Part shown: piece by piece, positions 25,254 to 33,654 of the stretch | How positions within the stretch are numbered: the stretch's first letter is position 1 | Layout: each line of letters begins with the position of its first letter | Origin: Lentisphaerae bacterium GWF2_38_69 | Lineage (GTDB): Bacteria > Verrucomicrobiota > Lentisphaeria > Victivallales > GWF2-38-69 | DNA: 64,000 nt | Assembly: GCA_001803205.1 (NCBI GenBank) | Contig: MHBE01000029.1 | Location: 1 to 64,000, forward strand | Reading direction: 5' to 3' | Translations under genes and position numbers: made by a program | Notes under the pieces: model-generated | What the model was told of the DNA's origin: nothing | What the model saw: only the letters and a program-made list of their open reading frames with translations | Databases searched by the model: none

Positions 25254-25652
25254 ATGAAGAAAGCGATATTAGTATTGATGTTCTTAAGTTTATCTATTTG
25301 TTGCCTTAATGCGGCTGAACAACCACTACCAACAATAGACCAAAAAGATGAAAAAGTTGCGAAACTAACTGAAGATGAAGCATTCAGGCAAAAGATAAAC
25401 GATTTAATTAATCAGAGGCGTCAGGTATCCATGTCTATCTATCAGACAAGGGTAGATTTAATTAAATCAGATCCCAATCTTAGGGTTCTCCACCAGGCGA
25501 TTATTGACCTTCATGAAAAAATGGCCAAGGAATTAAATGCCAATCCCAAAATGGTAGTACTTATAGACAAAGGCAATGAACTGGATAAAGAAATGGCACA
25601 GCTTATACAGCAATATCAGGCTTCAAAATCCGCAGTCGGAGTTCAGAAATGA
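25254..25652 (+). CDS. Secreted small helical protein of unknown function
   Basis: A 132-residue protein with a clear signal peptide (KKAILVLMFLSLSICCLNA then AE). The mature part is almost all helical, with charged and glutamine-rich heptads (residues ~40-125) that suggest a coiled coil; there are no cysteines after the signal region. I do not recognise a family; size and make-up resemble periplasmic OmpH/Skp-like or Spy-like helical proteins only loosely. It starts 14 bases after folC and overlaps the next gene by 4 bases. Confidence 0.75.
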   Translation: MKKAILVLMFLSLSICCLNAAEQPLPTIDQKDEKVAKLTEDEAFRQKINDLINQRRQVSMSIYQTRVDLIKSDPNLRVLHQAIIDLHEKMAKELNANPKMVVLIDKGNELDKEMAQLIQQYQASKSAVGVQK

Positions 25653-26662
25653 AAAATATCCTGGTAACAGGAGGGGCAGGTTTTATTGGAGTTAATTTCG
25701 TCAGAATGCTGCTTAATGAAACTGATGATATAAATGTAATAAATTATGATGCTCTTACTTATGCTGGAAATCTTGCGAGCCTTGACGATTGTTTAAACAA
25801 TGAAAGACACATATTTATTCATGGCGATATTTGCGATATTAATAAAGTTGAAGATACTTTTGAAAGATATTCACCAGAGGGAGTAATAAATTTTGCGGCT
25901 GAATCACATGTGGACAGATCAATTACCGATCCTGATATTTTCCTTAAGACAAATATTATGGGAACATTGAGTCTTCTTAGAGCTTCCCGTAAATTCAATG
26001 TAAAGAGATTTCTGCAGGTTTCTACTGATGAAGTTTATGGATCGCTTGGCCTGACTGGTAAATTTACAGAAGCGACTAATATTTTACCTAATTCGCCATA
26101 TAGCGCAAGCAAAGCTTCAGCTGACCATTTTGTCAGAGCTTTTAACCATACTTATGATTTTGATACGGTTATAACAAGGTGTTCTAATAATTACGGTCCT
26201 TATCAATTCCCTGAAAAAATGATTCCTCTTTGTATAAATAATATACTCAAAAACAAAAACCTGCCTGTTTATGGAGATGGTATGCAGATAAGAGACTGGC
26301 TCTTTGTAAAAGACCACTGCACTGCAATCTGGGAAGTTTTTAATAAAGGAAAAAGTGGAGAAGTATACAATATTGGAGGATCCAATGAAAAGGCAAACCT
26401 TGAACTTGTCAAGATACTTCTAAAGATACTTAACAAACCTGAATCGCTTATCACATTTGTTAAAGACAGGCCAGGCCATGACAGAAGATATGCCATTGAT
26501 AACAGCAAAATAATGTCAGATTTAAATTGGAAACTATCTGTTACATTTGAACAGGGTATTGAGTTAACGGTTAAATGGTATCTGGACAATAAAAAATGGC
26601 TTGAGAATGTAACAAGCGGGGCTTACCAGAACTATTACAGCAATATGTACTCTAACCGTTAG
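25649..26662 (+). CDS. rfbB: dTDP-glucose 4,6-dehydratase
   Basis: A 337-residue short-chain dehydrogenase/reductase. NAD-binding GGAGFIG (8-14), catalytic TDEVYG (126-131) and YSASK (151-155), plus SNNYGPYQFPEKMIPL and the C-terminal GHDRRYAID, identify RfbB/RmlB, second step of dTDP-rhamnose and other dTDP-deoxysugar routes. No rmlA, rmlC or rmlD is adjacent, so the rest of the pathway lies elsewhere. Its end overlaps the convergent nrnA gene by 4 bases. Confidence 0.93.
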   Translation: MKNILVTGGAGFIGVNFVRMLLNETDDINVINYDALTYAGNLASLDDCLNNERHIFIHGDICDINKVEDTFERYSPEGVINFAAESHVDRSITDPDIFLKTNIMGTLSLLRASRKFNVKRFLQVSTDEVYGSLGLTGKFTEATNILPNSPYSASKASADHFVRAFNHTYDFDTVITRCSNNYGPYQFPEKMIPLCINNILKNKNLPVYGDGMQIRDWLFVKDHCTAIWEVFNKGKSGEVYNIGGSNEKANLELVKILLKILNKPESLITFVKDRPGHDRRYAIDNSKIMSDLNWKLSVTFEQGIELTVKWYLDNKKWLENVTSGAYQNYYSNMYSNR

Positions 26663-27645
26663 TATCCAAGAAGAGACTTTACTTTAGTTAACATTAGAGC
26701 TTCGACCGATAAATAGTCTCCAGATTTGACAAAACAGCCTGCAGCAAGCTTATGTCCGCCTCCCGAAAGTTCTTTTGCTATCTGATTCACGGGGTATGTT
26801 ATATTATTTGAACGAAGAGAAATTTTATAGCCGTCATTTAGTTTTGTTATAGTGGCAGCTATATAAACTCCTTTGATTGTGCGCAGGTTGTCAATTATGC
26901 CTTCAGTTTCCTTGTACTGTATTCCGTACTTATTCAACAATTCGTCGCTTAGATGAATATAAACAAATTTGCCATCAAACTCAGATTTCATGTGATTCAG
27001 GCAGGAATCAGTTTCTAGCAGCATCATTGCAAGAGGCTTTGCAAAATACATTTCTTTTATGATCTTAAGATAATCTGCTCCGTAATCTATGAGAGCAGCT
27101 GTTTTTCTTAGTACTCCTGCATTGGTATTGTCAAATCTTAGTCCTCCAGTGTCGAGCATAATGCCAATAAGAATGAAATTCGCAAAGGGACTATTTATTT
27201 TCCATGTTGTATCAGATGTGACAACATCAAAAATAATTTCAGCTGTAGCGCAGGCATTTGAGTCGACAAAATTATAAAGTCCGAATAGCTCATTATCCGG
27301 ATGATGGTCAATATTAATCATCTCTGCTCTGTTTCTGATGTTTTTATCATAAAGAGCAAGTCTGTCGTAATTGCCGCAATCCAAAGCTATACAGTATTTA
27401 TAATTGGCTCCAGGTTTTGGCTTTATTACATATGTTTGATCATTTGATAGATGCAGATATCTTTCAGGGAGAGTGTCTGAAAAATAAATATCAGCTTTTT
27501 TCCCTAAATTAAAGAATGCCTGCTGAAGCGCAAATGAAGAACCTATGGCATCGCCGTCAGGTCTTTCATGAGTCACAATGAGTATGTTGTTTAAATGAAG
27601 AAGAAGGTCAGATAGTTCTTTAATTGTCTTATAAATGCTACTCAT
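26659..27645 (-). CDS. nrnA: DHH/DHHA1 phosphoesterase NrnA
   Basis: A ~328-residue DHH phosphoesterase that degrades short oligoribonucleotides (nanoRNA) or pAp. Motifs: THERPDGDAIGSS (from 25), ALDCGNYDRL, IDHHPDNE, and the DHHA1 end GGGHKLAAG. The ATG at 27645 overlaps the rbfA stop (ATGAGTAG), the normal layout for translational coupling; an ATG at 27672 would add nine residues within rbfA. The nusA-infB-rbfA-nrnA order is widespread; truB and ribF, which often follow, are absent. Confidence 0.93.
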   Translation of the reverse strand: MSSIYKTIKELSDLLLHLNNILIVTHERPDGDAIGSSFALQQAFFNLGKKADIYFSDTLPERYLHLSNDQTYVIKPKPGANYKYCIALDCGNYDRLALYDKNIRNRAEMINIDHHPDNELFGLYNFVDSNACATAEIIFDVVTSDTTWKINSPFANFILIGIMLDTGGLRFDNTNAGVLRKTAALIDYGADYLKIIKEMYFAKPLAMMLLETDSCLNHMKSEFDGKFVYIHLSDELLNKYGIQYKETEGIIDNLRTIKGVYIAATITKLNDGYKISLRSNNITYPVNQIAKELSGGGHKLAAGCFVKSGDYLSVEALMLTKVKSLLGY

Positions 27646-28000
27646 TGGAGGGATTATCGTTGTCAAGATCATTGATTATAGATAGAACTTTATCTCCTGC
27701 TTCAAGTCTTCTGTCAAGTTCGAAATCAAGAACCGGCGTATATTTGATTTTTATAACTGAAGCTATAAGGGATTGTATATAGATTCTGTTTTTCTCAACT
27801 GCCTTCATGTATTTTTTCTTTGATTCAGCAGAACCGAATATACTTATGTAAACCTTGGCACATCTCAGGTCAGGAGTCGTGTTGACTTCTGTTACTGAAA
27901 CAAGGCATCCGCTTTCTCTATCAATAATTTTCTCAAGTATTGTAGCTATTTCGTGCTGGAGAAGTTCATTGATTCTTGTCATTCTTAAAGATTCTTTCAT
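27638..28000 (-). CDS. rbfA: Ribosome-binding factor A
   Basis: A 120-residue KH-like protein for 30S maturation, acting on the 5' end of 16S rRNA. It begins MKESLRMTRINELLQHEIATIL and carries VSVTEVNTTPDLRCAKVYISIFG and KYTPVLDFELDRRLEAGDKV, the family's conserved blocks. Normal length. Lies between infB and nrnA. Confidence 0.94.
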   Translation of the reverse strand: MKESLRMTRINELLQHEIATILEKIIDRESGCLVSVTEVNTTPDLRCAKVYISIFGSAESKKKYMKAVEKNRIYIQSLIASVIKIKYTPVLDFELDRRLEAGDKVLSIINDLDNDNPSNE

Positions 28001-28046
28001 ATGCGAAAGTCCTCTTGTATTTCGTTTTATCTAATATACTGATTCC

Positions 28047-30239
28047 TTACAAAGAGGCCTTCTTGAATTCTATATCATAGACATTAATAATATCCCCTTC
28101 CTGGAAATCGAGAAAATTGTCAAGCCTTATTCCGCATTCCTGACCGGATTTTACTTCTTTTACATCATTTTGAAATCTTCTAAGGGATTGAATTATGCCG
28201 TTGAATATAAGCTCTTTATTTCTATAGACTCTAGCTTTTCCGCCGACCTTGATATAGCCTTCTTCTACAAGACAGCCACATACTTTTGGTCCTTTGGAAA
28301 CATCAAATATCTGAAGTATTTTAGCTTTTCCAAGGTTAACTTCTCTTTGGTCGGGAGCGAGCCTTCCTTCAAGGGCATCTTTGATATCCTCGATGAGCTC
28401 ATATATAATGCTGTAAAGCCTTATTTCGACTTTTTGTTTTTTAGCAAGATCGTTGACTCCTGAATTGACCTTTACATGGAATCCTATAACTATTGCGTCT
28501 GAAGCTGAAGCGAGCATTATATCGCTTTCAGAAATACCTCCAACGGCGGAATGAACAATATTAACTTTAATTTTTTCTGAAGGAAGCTTCGTTAATGAAT
28601 CTTTAATGGCCTCAGCAGTGCCCTGAACATCAGTTTTAACTACAAGATTAAGGTCATTTCTCTGATTATTCTTTATATTTGTAAAAAGATCTTCCAGTGT
28701 TGCGGAAGTAGCTTTGTGGAGTCCTTTTACTCTTACATCGTCTGCTTTAGTTCCAGCTGCTTCTGCTGCAATTCTCTCATTCTTTACAACTTTGAATGTA
28801 GATCCTGCGTTTGGAATGCCTGAAAGGCCGACTATTTTAGCTGGAAGGCTTGGGCCTATGCTTTTTACTCTTACGCCTTGTCCATCTATCAAAGCTTTAA
28901 TCCTTCCATAAAACTGGGCGCAAAGAACTATGTCTCCGGTATTTAATGTGCCGCTCTTAACTACAACATTGGCTATGGGCCCCATTCCCTGCTCAAGTTC
29001 AGCTTCAAGAACTATTCCTTCTGCTGGTTTGTTTGGATTTGCCTTAAGTTCAAGAATTTCAGCTTCAAGGAGAATTCTATCCAAAAGTTCAGGAAGTCCT
29101 TGACCTGTAAGAGCTGAGACTTTAATAGCGCCAATATCGCCTCCCCACTCTTCACTTGTCAAGTTATTTTGCTGCATATGGAGTAGTACTTTTCCAGGAT
29201 CGGCTGAATGAAGATCAATTTTGTTTATAGCTACAATAATAGGAACATGAGCTGCTCTGGCATGGCTTAATGCTTCTACTGTTTGCGGCATAAAGCCGTC
29301 ATCAGCCGCAACGACAAGAACAACGATGTCAGTAACATTTGCGCCTCTTGCCCTCATGGCGGTAAAAGCTTCATGCCCCGGAGTGTCAATAAAGACGATA
29401 GTCTTGCCTTTGTGTTTAATTACGGATGCGCCAGTATGCTGGGTTATTCCACCTGCTTCTCCCTTCACTACATGTGTTTTTCTGATAGCATCCTGTATTG
29501 AAGTTTTTCCATGGTCTACATGTCCCATGAATGTAACAACAGGTGGCCTATCCGTCAGATTTTCAGGTTTTTCGGTATCTTTTGCTGGAAGAGATTCTGT
29601 TTTGATAGATAGCTCAGGCTTCGCTTCAATTTTATCTGCTTTGTCAATTACAAGCGTGAAACCATGTTTCTTGCAGACCTGTTTAGCTGCATTGCCTTCA
29701 ACAGCCTGGTTGATTGAAGCCAGAATATTCATCTGCATGAGGGTCATTACTATTTCAGAAGTTTTTTTACCCATCGCTTCAGCAATCATCTTAACTGTAA
29801 TTGGACTCTTGAGGGAAATTTCCTTTTCAGTTCCAGCAGGAACAAAAGGAACAGCAAGTGAAGCTGGTGCAGCAGGTGCAGCAGGTGCAGCAGGTGCAGC
29901 AGGTGCAGCAGTTGCAGTAGGAACAGCTGGAATAGGGACTAACTCAGGAGACTTAATTTTAGGAGCGGCTGAAGAATCAGAAGCTTTTTTAGCCTTAGGT
30001 TTAGCAGTAGTGCTTTTCTCCCCTTTTTCTTTTTTGAGTTTATCGAAGTGTTCGAAAACTTTTTCAAGAAATTCGTCTTCGATAGTATCGGTGGACACTT
30101 TTTTCTTTACACCGAGCTTTTTCAGCTCCTTGATTGTGAGTTCAACTGAACAACTATAACTTTCCGCCAATTCTTCGACAGTTGTTTCGTAGGTTTCAGT
30201 TATAAGTTCTTTTTCAGTAGTTTTTTTTGCATGTATCAT
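28047..30239 (-). CDS. infB: Translation initiation factor IF-2
   Basis: A 730-residue GTPase that brings initiator tRNA to the 30S subunit. N-terminal IF2_N-like segments (about 20-65 and 145-195) flank a low-complexity Ala/Pro linker. G domain: G1 GHVDHGKT (239-246), G2 with [10 protein letters not shown]3 DTPGHEAF, G4 NKID, then domains II-IV. Size is smaller than E. coli IF2 (890) and close to Bacillus. It follows nusA in the classical operon. The start [11 protein letters not shown] is uncertain by a few residues. Confidence 0.95.
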   Translation of the reverse strand: MIHAKKTTEKELITETYETTVEELAESYSCSVELTIKELKKLGVKKKVSTDTIEDEFLEKVFEHFDKLKKEKGEKSTTAKPKAKKASDSSAAPKIKSPELVPIPAVPTATAAPAAPAAPAAPAAPASLAVPFVPAGTEKEISLKSPITVKMIAEAMGKKTSEIVMTLMQMNILASINQAVEGNAAKQVCKKHGFTLVIDKADKIEAKPELSIKTESLPAKDTEKPENLTDRPPVVTFMGHVDHGKTSIQDAIRKTHVVKGEAGGITQHTGASVIKHKGKTIVFIDTPGHEAFTAMRARGANVTDIVVLVVAADDGFMPQTVEALSHARAAHVPIIVAINKIDLHSADPGKVLLHMQQNNLTSEEWGGDIGAIKVSALTGQGLPELLDRILLEAEILELKANPNKPAEGIVLEAELEQGMGPIANVVVKSGTLNTGDIVLCAQFYGRIKALIDGQGVRVKSIGPSLPAKIVGLSGIPNAGSTFKVVKNERIAAEAAGTKADDVRVKGLHKATSATLEDLFTNIKNNQRNDLNLVVKTDVQGTAEAIKDSLTKLPSEKIKVNIVHSAVGGISESDIMLASASDAIVIGFHVKVNSGVNDLAKKQKVEIRLYSIIYELIEDIKDALEGRLAPDQREVNLGKAKILQIFDVSKGPKVCGCLVEEGYIKVGGKARVYRNKELIFNGIIQSLRRFQNDVKEVKSGQECGIRLDNFLDFQEGDIINVYDIEFKKASL
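29865..29912 (-). repeat. 9-bp tandem repeat in infB linker
   Basis: About five copies of a 9-bp unit (GCAGGTGCA on the plus strand) encode the repeated Ala-Ala-Pro of the IF-2 linker (residues ~112-126). Copies are nearly identical, so the array is likely to change length by slippage without breaking the frame. Confidence 0.8.
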
Positions 30240-30279
30240 AAATGCCGCCCGACTTTAAAATTTAATATGGGGTAGAGTC

Positions 30280-31521
30280 TTAAACCGTTTTTCCGATAGT
30301 TTTGAAGATAGCATCAATAATTTCTTCATTGAGCCCTTCAATAGTCATCAGATCACTTTTTTCAGCTCCCCTTAATCCTTCCGGAGTAACAAATCCATTA
30401 TTTACTAAAATTTTAGCTATATCCTCATGTACAGACAATGATTCTGCCAAAGTTCTTACTGCTTCATTTATCTGTTTTTCGAAAAGAGATTCGGTTTCCT
30501 CTTCAGGAAAGATGTTTACTCTTATTCCAAGTAGCTGTCCGACCAGCTTGGCGTTCTGCCAGTTCTTTCCAATGGCAAGTTTAATCTGTTCTTTATTCAC
30601 ATAAACATTTGCCATTTTATTGTCATGATCGTAATCGACTTTGCCTGGAACAGCAGGCTGCAGGGCATTAGTTATGTATTGAGTAATATCTTCATCATAC
30701 CTGATTATATCTATTCTTTCTCCACCTATTTCAGCCATGACATTTTTCACTCTTGACCCTCTTAGCCCTATGCAGGCGCCTATTGGATCAACTCTCTGAT
30801 TATGGCTTATCACCGAAACTTTGGCTCTTGAACCAGGATCTCTCGCAATGCCTTTTATTTCAACAGTACCATCGGCTATTTCAGTTATTTCCCGTTCAAA
30901 AAGCCTGCGCAGGAAATTCCTGTTCGTCCTGGTAAGAATTAGACTTGGCCCAGACCCTGAGGTATTGATTTCGGCCAATAAAGCATTGACTCTTTCACCG
31001 GCAATAAAATTATCCCCGGGTATTTTATCCTTCGAAGAAATTATTCCTTCAGCCTTCTGAAAATCCAGAATTACATTTCCTGCGTCAAATCGCCTGACTA
31101 TTCCGCTTACAATCAGACCTATGCTGTTCTTGAAATCTTCAAAAACTCTGGCTTTTTCAGCTTTCTTGAGCTGCTGGAGCATTGTTTGTCTGGCTGTTTG
31201 CGCAGCTATCCGTCCGAAATCATTTTTCGGAATGTCCTTGGAAACGATTTCTCCCACTTTGGCATCAGAGCGTAATTTTTTTGCCTCTTCAATGTTTATA
31301 TAATCACCCTTGGTCGATCCCTCCGACACTTCAAAATCAACATAAGCATTGATAAGGCCAGTGAGTCTGTTGACTTTTACTCTGATCTCTTTGCCGTATT
31401 CTATGCTTTTACGAGCGGCAGATGCTAAAGATTTTTCGAGCGCTTCAATGAGCTCGTCTCTGCTGATACCTCTTTCCTGCTCAACATATTCCAATAGACT
31501 AAGAAGTTCGTTGCCAGCCAT
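30280..31521 (-). CDS. nusA: Transcription termination/antitermination factor NusA
   Basis: A 413-residue NusA. N-terminal RNA-polymerase-binding domain (about 1-125, with IEALEKSLASAARKS), S1 domain (about 130-200, SGIVRRFDAGNVILDF), KH1 and KH2 (about 225-345, with the signature PIGACIGLRGSRVKNVMAEIGGERIDII) and a helix-hairpin-helix tail (LMTIEGLNEEIIDAIFKTIG). The single short C-terminal repeat sets it between Bacillus (371 aa) and E. coli (495 aa) forms. AAGGAG sits before the ATG. The rimP gene that normally precedes nusA is missing. Confidence 0.95.
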   Translation of the reverse strand: MAGNELLSLLEYVEQERGISRDELIEALEKSLASAARKSIEYGKEIRVKVNRLTGLINAYVDFEVSEGSTKGDYINIEEAKKLRSDAKVGEIVSKDIPKNDFGRIAAQTARQTMLQQLKKAEKARVFEDFKNSIGLIVSGIVRRFDAGNVILDFQKAEGIISSKDKIPGDNFIAGERVNALLAEINTSGSGPSLILTRTNRNFLRRLFEREITEIADGTVEIKGIARDPGSRAKVSVISHNQRVDPIGACIGLRGSRVKNVMAEIGGERIDIIRYDEDITQYITNALQPAVPGKVDYDHDNKMANVYVNKEQIKLAIGKNWQNAKLVGQLLGIRVNIFPEEETESLFEKQINEAVRTLAESLSVHEDIAKILVNNGFVTPEGLRGAEKSDLMTIEGLNEEIIDAIFKTIGKTV

Positions 31522-31570
31522 ATTTATGCTCCTTTCTTAGTTCCTTTCCTCAAGAACATTTATATTGTTT

Positions 31571-31599
31571 AAAAAAAATAAGTGGGCTGGAGACCCACT
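31571..31599 (-). terminator. Terminator-like hairpin in nusA leader
   Basis: On the minus strand AGTGGG (31599-31594) pairs with CCCACT (31586-31581) around a seven-base loop, followed after TA by eight T (complement of A at 31571-31578). This is an intrinsic terminator shape about 50 bases before the nusA start, with no minus-strand gene upstream that it could terminate. It may be an attenuator in the nusA leader. Confidence 0.6.
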
Positions 31600-31670
31600 G
31601 TATCAAAATTACTTACAGCCATTTTCCCTAAATATACCAATTCTCATTTTCATTACAATCATAACTAAAC

Positions 31671-31698
31671 TTGATTTTTCTATTTTTAATGCGATAAT
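31671..31698 (+). promoter_or_regulatory. Probable sigma-70 promoter of rpsT
   Basis: TTGATT (31671-31676), a 16-base spacer, and GATAAT (31693-31698) preceded by TGC, which is an extended -10. Transcription would begin near 31705, giving an ~80-base leader before rpsT. Confidence 0.5.
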
Positions 31699-31783
31699 AC
31701 ACATTCTTAATTTTTAAGATAAACGAAATAAGATATTTAATATATTTCTTAACAAAAAATATAAAAGTAAAAGGTTAAAGGAA

Positions 31784-32053
31784 ATGGCTAACACAAAAAC
31801 AGGTATTAAAAGAGCAAAAACAAGCGCAAAAGCAAGACAGAGAAATAAAGCATGCAAAGCTTCTTTGAAGACAGTCGAGAAGAGATTTAGATCCGTTGCA
31901 GCCAATGATGCCATGCTTTCAAAGGAAACTTACAAGGAAGCCAGCTCTAAGTTAGATAAAGCAGCCAAGACCGGGAAAATCCATAAGAATAAGGCTAATA
32001 GAAAGAAATCCCGCCTTGCCAAGGTATTGAATGCAGCTTCAGCAGCTAAGTAA
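31784..32053 (+). CDS. rpsT: 30S ribosomal protein S20
   Basis: An 89-residue, very basic, all-helical protein (MANTKTGIKRAKTSAKARQR; later KIHKNKANRKKSRLAKVLNAA), the standard S20 pattern and length; binds 16S rRNA at the base of the 30S. It has its own promoter-like sequence, GTTAAAGGAA ribosome binding site and downstream terminator, so it is a separate unit, as in most bacteria. Confidence 0.95.
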   Translation: MANTKTGIKRAKTSAKARQRNKACKASLKTVEKRFRSVAANDAMLSKETYKEASSKLDKAAKTGKIHKNKANRKKSRLAKVLNAASAAK

Positions 32054-32076
32054 GAGATTTTTTTGCTAAGGATTCC

Positions 32077-32106
32077 GGCCTAAACCTAAAAAGTTAGGCC
32101 TTTTTT
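32077..32106 (+). terminator. Intrinsic terminator after rpsT
   Basis: GGCCTAA (32077-32083) pairs with TTAGGCC (32094-32100) around a ten-base loop and is followed by six T (32101-32106). It lies between the rpsT stop and the start of the PHP gene at 32112, so the PHP gene is either read through or has a promoter I did not identify. Confidence 0.75.
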
Positions 32107-32111
32107 GTTTT

Positions 32112-32891
32112 ATGATAGATTTTCATTCACATACAAACAGAAGCTATTGTGCTGACAAAGACCTCTCTCTTGATTTCTATGAGCAGAAATTAAGCGAATC
32201 CAGCGATTTCGATGGCGTGTGTATAACTGATCATGGGATGGCTATATATTTTCCTGATTCAGTCGCATGGTCATGGGAGTACATTAAAGATAGCAGAATA
32301 TTCGATAATCACAGGGATTTTGGCAACGAAAGGCTTGAAAAGCATCTAAAAAATGTTGCTCTGCTCAATTCAAAGAGCATTTATTGCGGCCTGGAAGTAG
32401 AGATGTCACAGGATGGGAAATTAATTTACGACTCATATTTCAGAAGAAAACTTCATCCTTTAATTGGAAGTGTTCACTATCTCTTTGTTAGCAATGAATA
32501 TGGTTATTTAGAAAAAGATATTGCTGGTTTCTGGCTGGAACATAATAAAAAACTTATGGAATCGGGTATAGACATTTTGGGGCATCCCCTGAGATGGATT
32601 TCAAGCCATGCTAAAATCGATGACAGCATGATTGAGCAGATATTGAATATTGCTCAGCAGAATTCAGTTGCAATTGAAATAAACAGTCACAATATCACAA
32701 AGACACTGTATGAAGCAGATAAGAAAATGATTATTATGGCTGCAGAGCGAGGCTTAAAAATATCATTGGCCGTGGATGCACATAAGAAAGTGCAAGTCGG
32801 GAATTTTGATTTTCATAATAGATTATTCAAAGAATGCGGGATTTCTTTAAAAGATCTTAATTTACTTAATCTTAAAGATATAGGATTATGA
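32112..32891 (+). CDS. PHP-domain phosphoesterase (HisK-like)
   Basis: A 259-residue PHP-fold enzyme. Metal ligands: MIDFHSHTNRS at the start, ITDHG (about 39-43), GLEVEM, IGSVHYL, ILGHPLRW and a late AVDAHKK, the standard PHP series. Size and pattern fit histidinol-phosphatase of the HisK type or a related sugar/nucleotide phosphatase; no histidine gene is near, so the substrate is open. It follows the rpsT terminator and overlaps the next lipoprotein gene by 4 bases. Confidence 0.75.
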   Translation: MIDFHSHTNRSYCADKDLSLDFYEQKLSESSDFDGVCITDHGMAIYFPDSVAWSWEYIKDSRIFDNHRDFGNERLEKHLKNVALLNSKSIYCGLEVEMSQDGKLIYDSYFRRKLHPLIGSVHYLFVSNEYGYLEKDIAGFWLEHNKKLMESGIDILGHPLRWISSHAKIDDSMIEQILNIAQQNSVAIEINSHNITKTLYEADKKMIIMAAERGLKISLAVDAHKKVQVGNFDFHNRLFKECGISLKDLNLLNLKDIGL

Positions 32892-33598
32892 AAAGTATTA
32901 AATCGATCTTGAAGTTATTTTGCATTTTGCTTTATCTTTTTATCTCTTCTTGTGATAATAGCGAGAACCCCGACGGAAGGCATCCTGTATTTATTAAGGC
33001 AGAAAATTTTTATGATGAAGGAAACATTAAAGATGCCTATCAGCTCTATGAGAGATATTTTCAGTTAAATCCAAAATCCGCTAAGGCAAGTTATAAACTT
33101 GCACTTATCTCACAGGACAGAGGTGATTATGTAAAAGCTATTTATTATTATGAGAAGTACCTGGAACTTGATACTAATTCCAGCGACAGGAAAATAATAC
33201 AAAAATGGATAGAGGCTTCAAAGAAATCCCTTGTAAAAGAAATCTCAAGAGATTCTCCTGTGTCAATTGACAGTAGTATCAATAAAACTGTCATCGCTGA
33301 CACAGAAGTTGCCATACTTAAGGAGAAAAATGAAGAATTGCAAAAGCAATTGGATCTACTCAAGGAATCCAAAAATATTGACACTGATACAGCAAAACAG
33401 CAACTATCGTTCCAAACACAACAATCAATAAAGTATATAGTTGAAGAAGGCGACACTTTATATAAAATTTCCAGAAAATTTTATGGATCTATTAAGTATT
33501 ATAAGCAGATAATTGAGGTCAATAAAGAGACTCTTAAAGGCGGAACTTCCATAAAACCTGGAGATATCCTTATTATTCCTGCGGTAAAAATGGAGTAA
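32888..33598 (+). CDS. TPR and LysM lipoprotein
   Basis: A 236-residue exported lipoprotein. Signal peptide with lipobox LFISSC (Cys near residue 22), two TPR-like helical repeats (about 35-100: AENFYDEGNIKDAYQLYERYFQLNPKSAKASYKLALISQDRGDYVKAIYYYEKYLEL), a short coiled coil (about 142-165) and a C-terminal LysM domain (about 183-233: YIVEEGDTLYKISRKFYGSIKYYKQIIEVN). Likely tethered to a membrane and bound to peptidoglycan; specific role unknown. Confidence 0.82.
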   Translation: MKSIKSILKLFCILLYLFISSCDNSENPDGRHPVFIKAENFYDEGNIKDAYQLYERYFQLNPKSAKASYKLALISQDRGDYVKAIYYYEKYLELDTNSSDRKIIQKWIEASKKSLVKEISRDSPVSIDSSINKTVIADTEVAILKEKNEELQKQLDLLKESKNIDTDTAKQQLSFQTQQSIKYIVEEGDTLYKISRKFYGSIKYYKQIIEVNKETLKGGTSIKPGDILIIPAVKME

Positions 33599-33654
33599 TT
33601 GCAGAATAACTTTTTTTCCGATTCAGAATTAAGAATTAACTCTAGAGGGGGATT

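Noticed and set aside
29326-30159. A 277-codon open frame on the plus strand, opposite infB
   Set aside because: It runs antisense to the low-complexity and G-domain part of infB; its product is Ala/Ser-rich without any motif. The infB frame has full family conservation, so this is a shadow of biased codon use.
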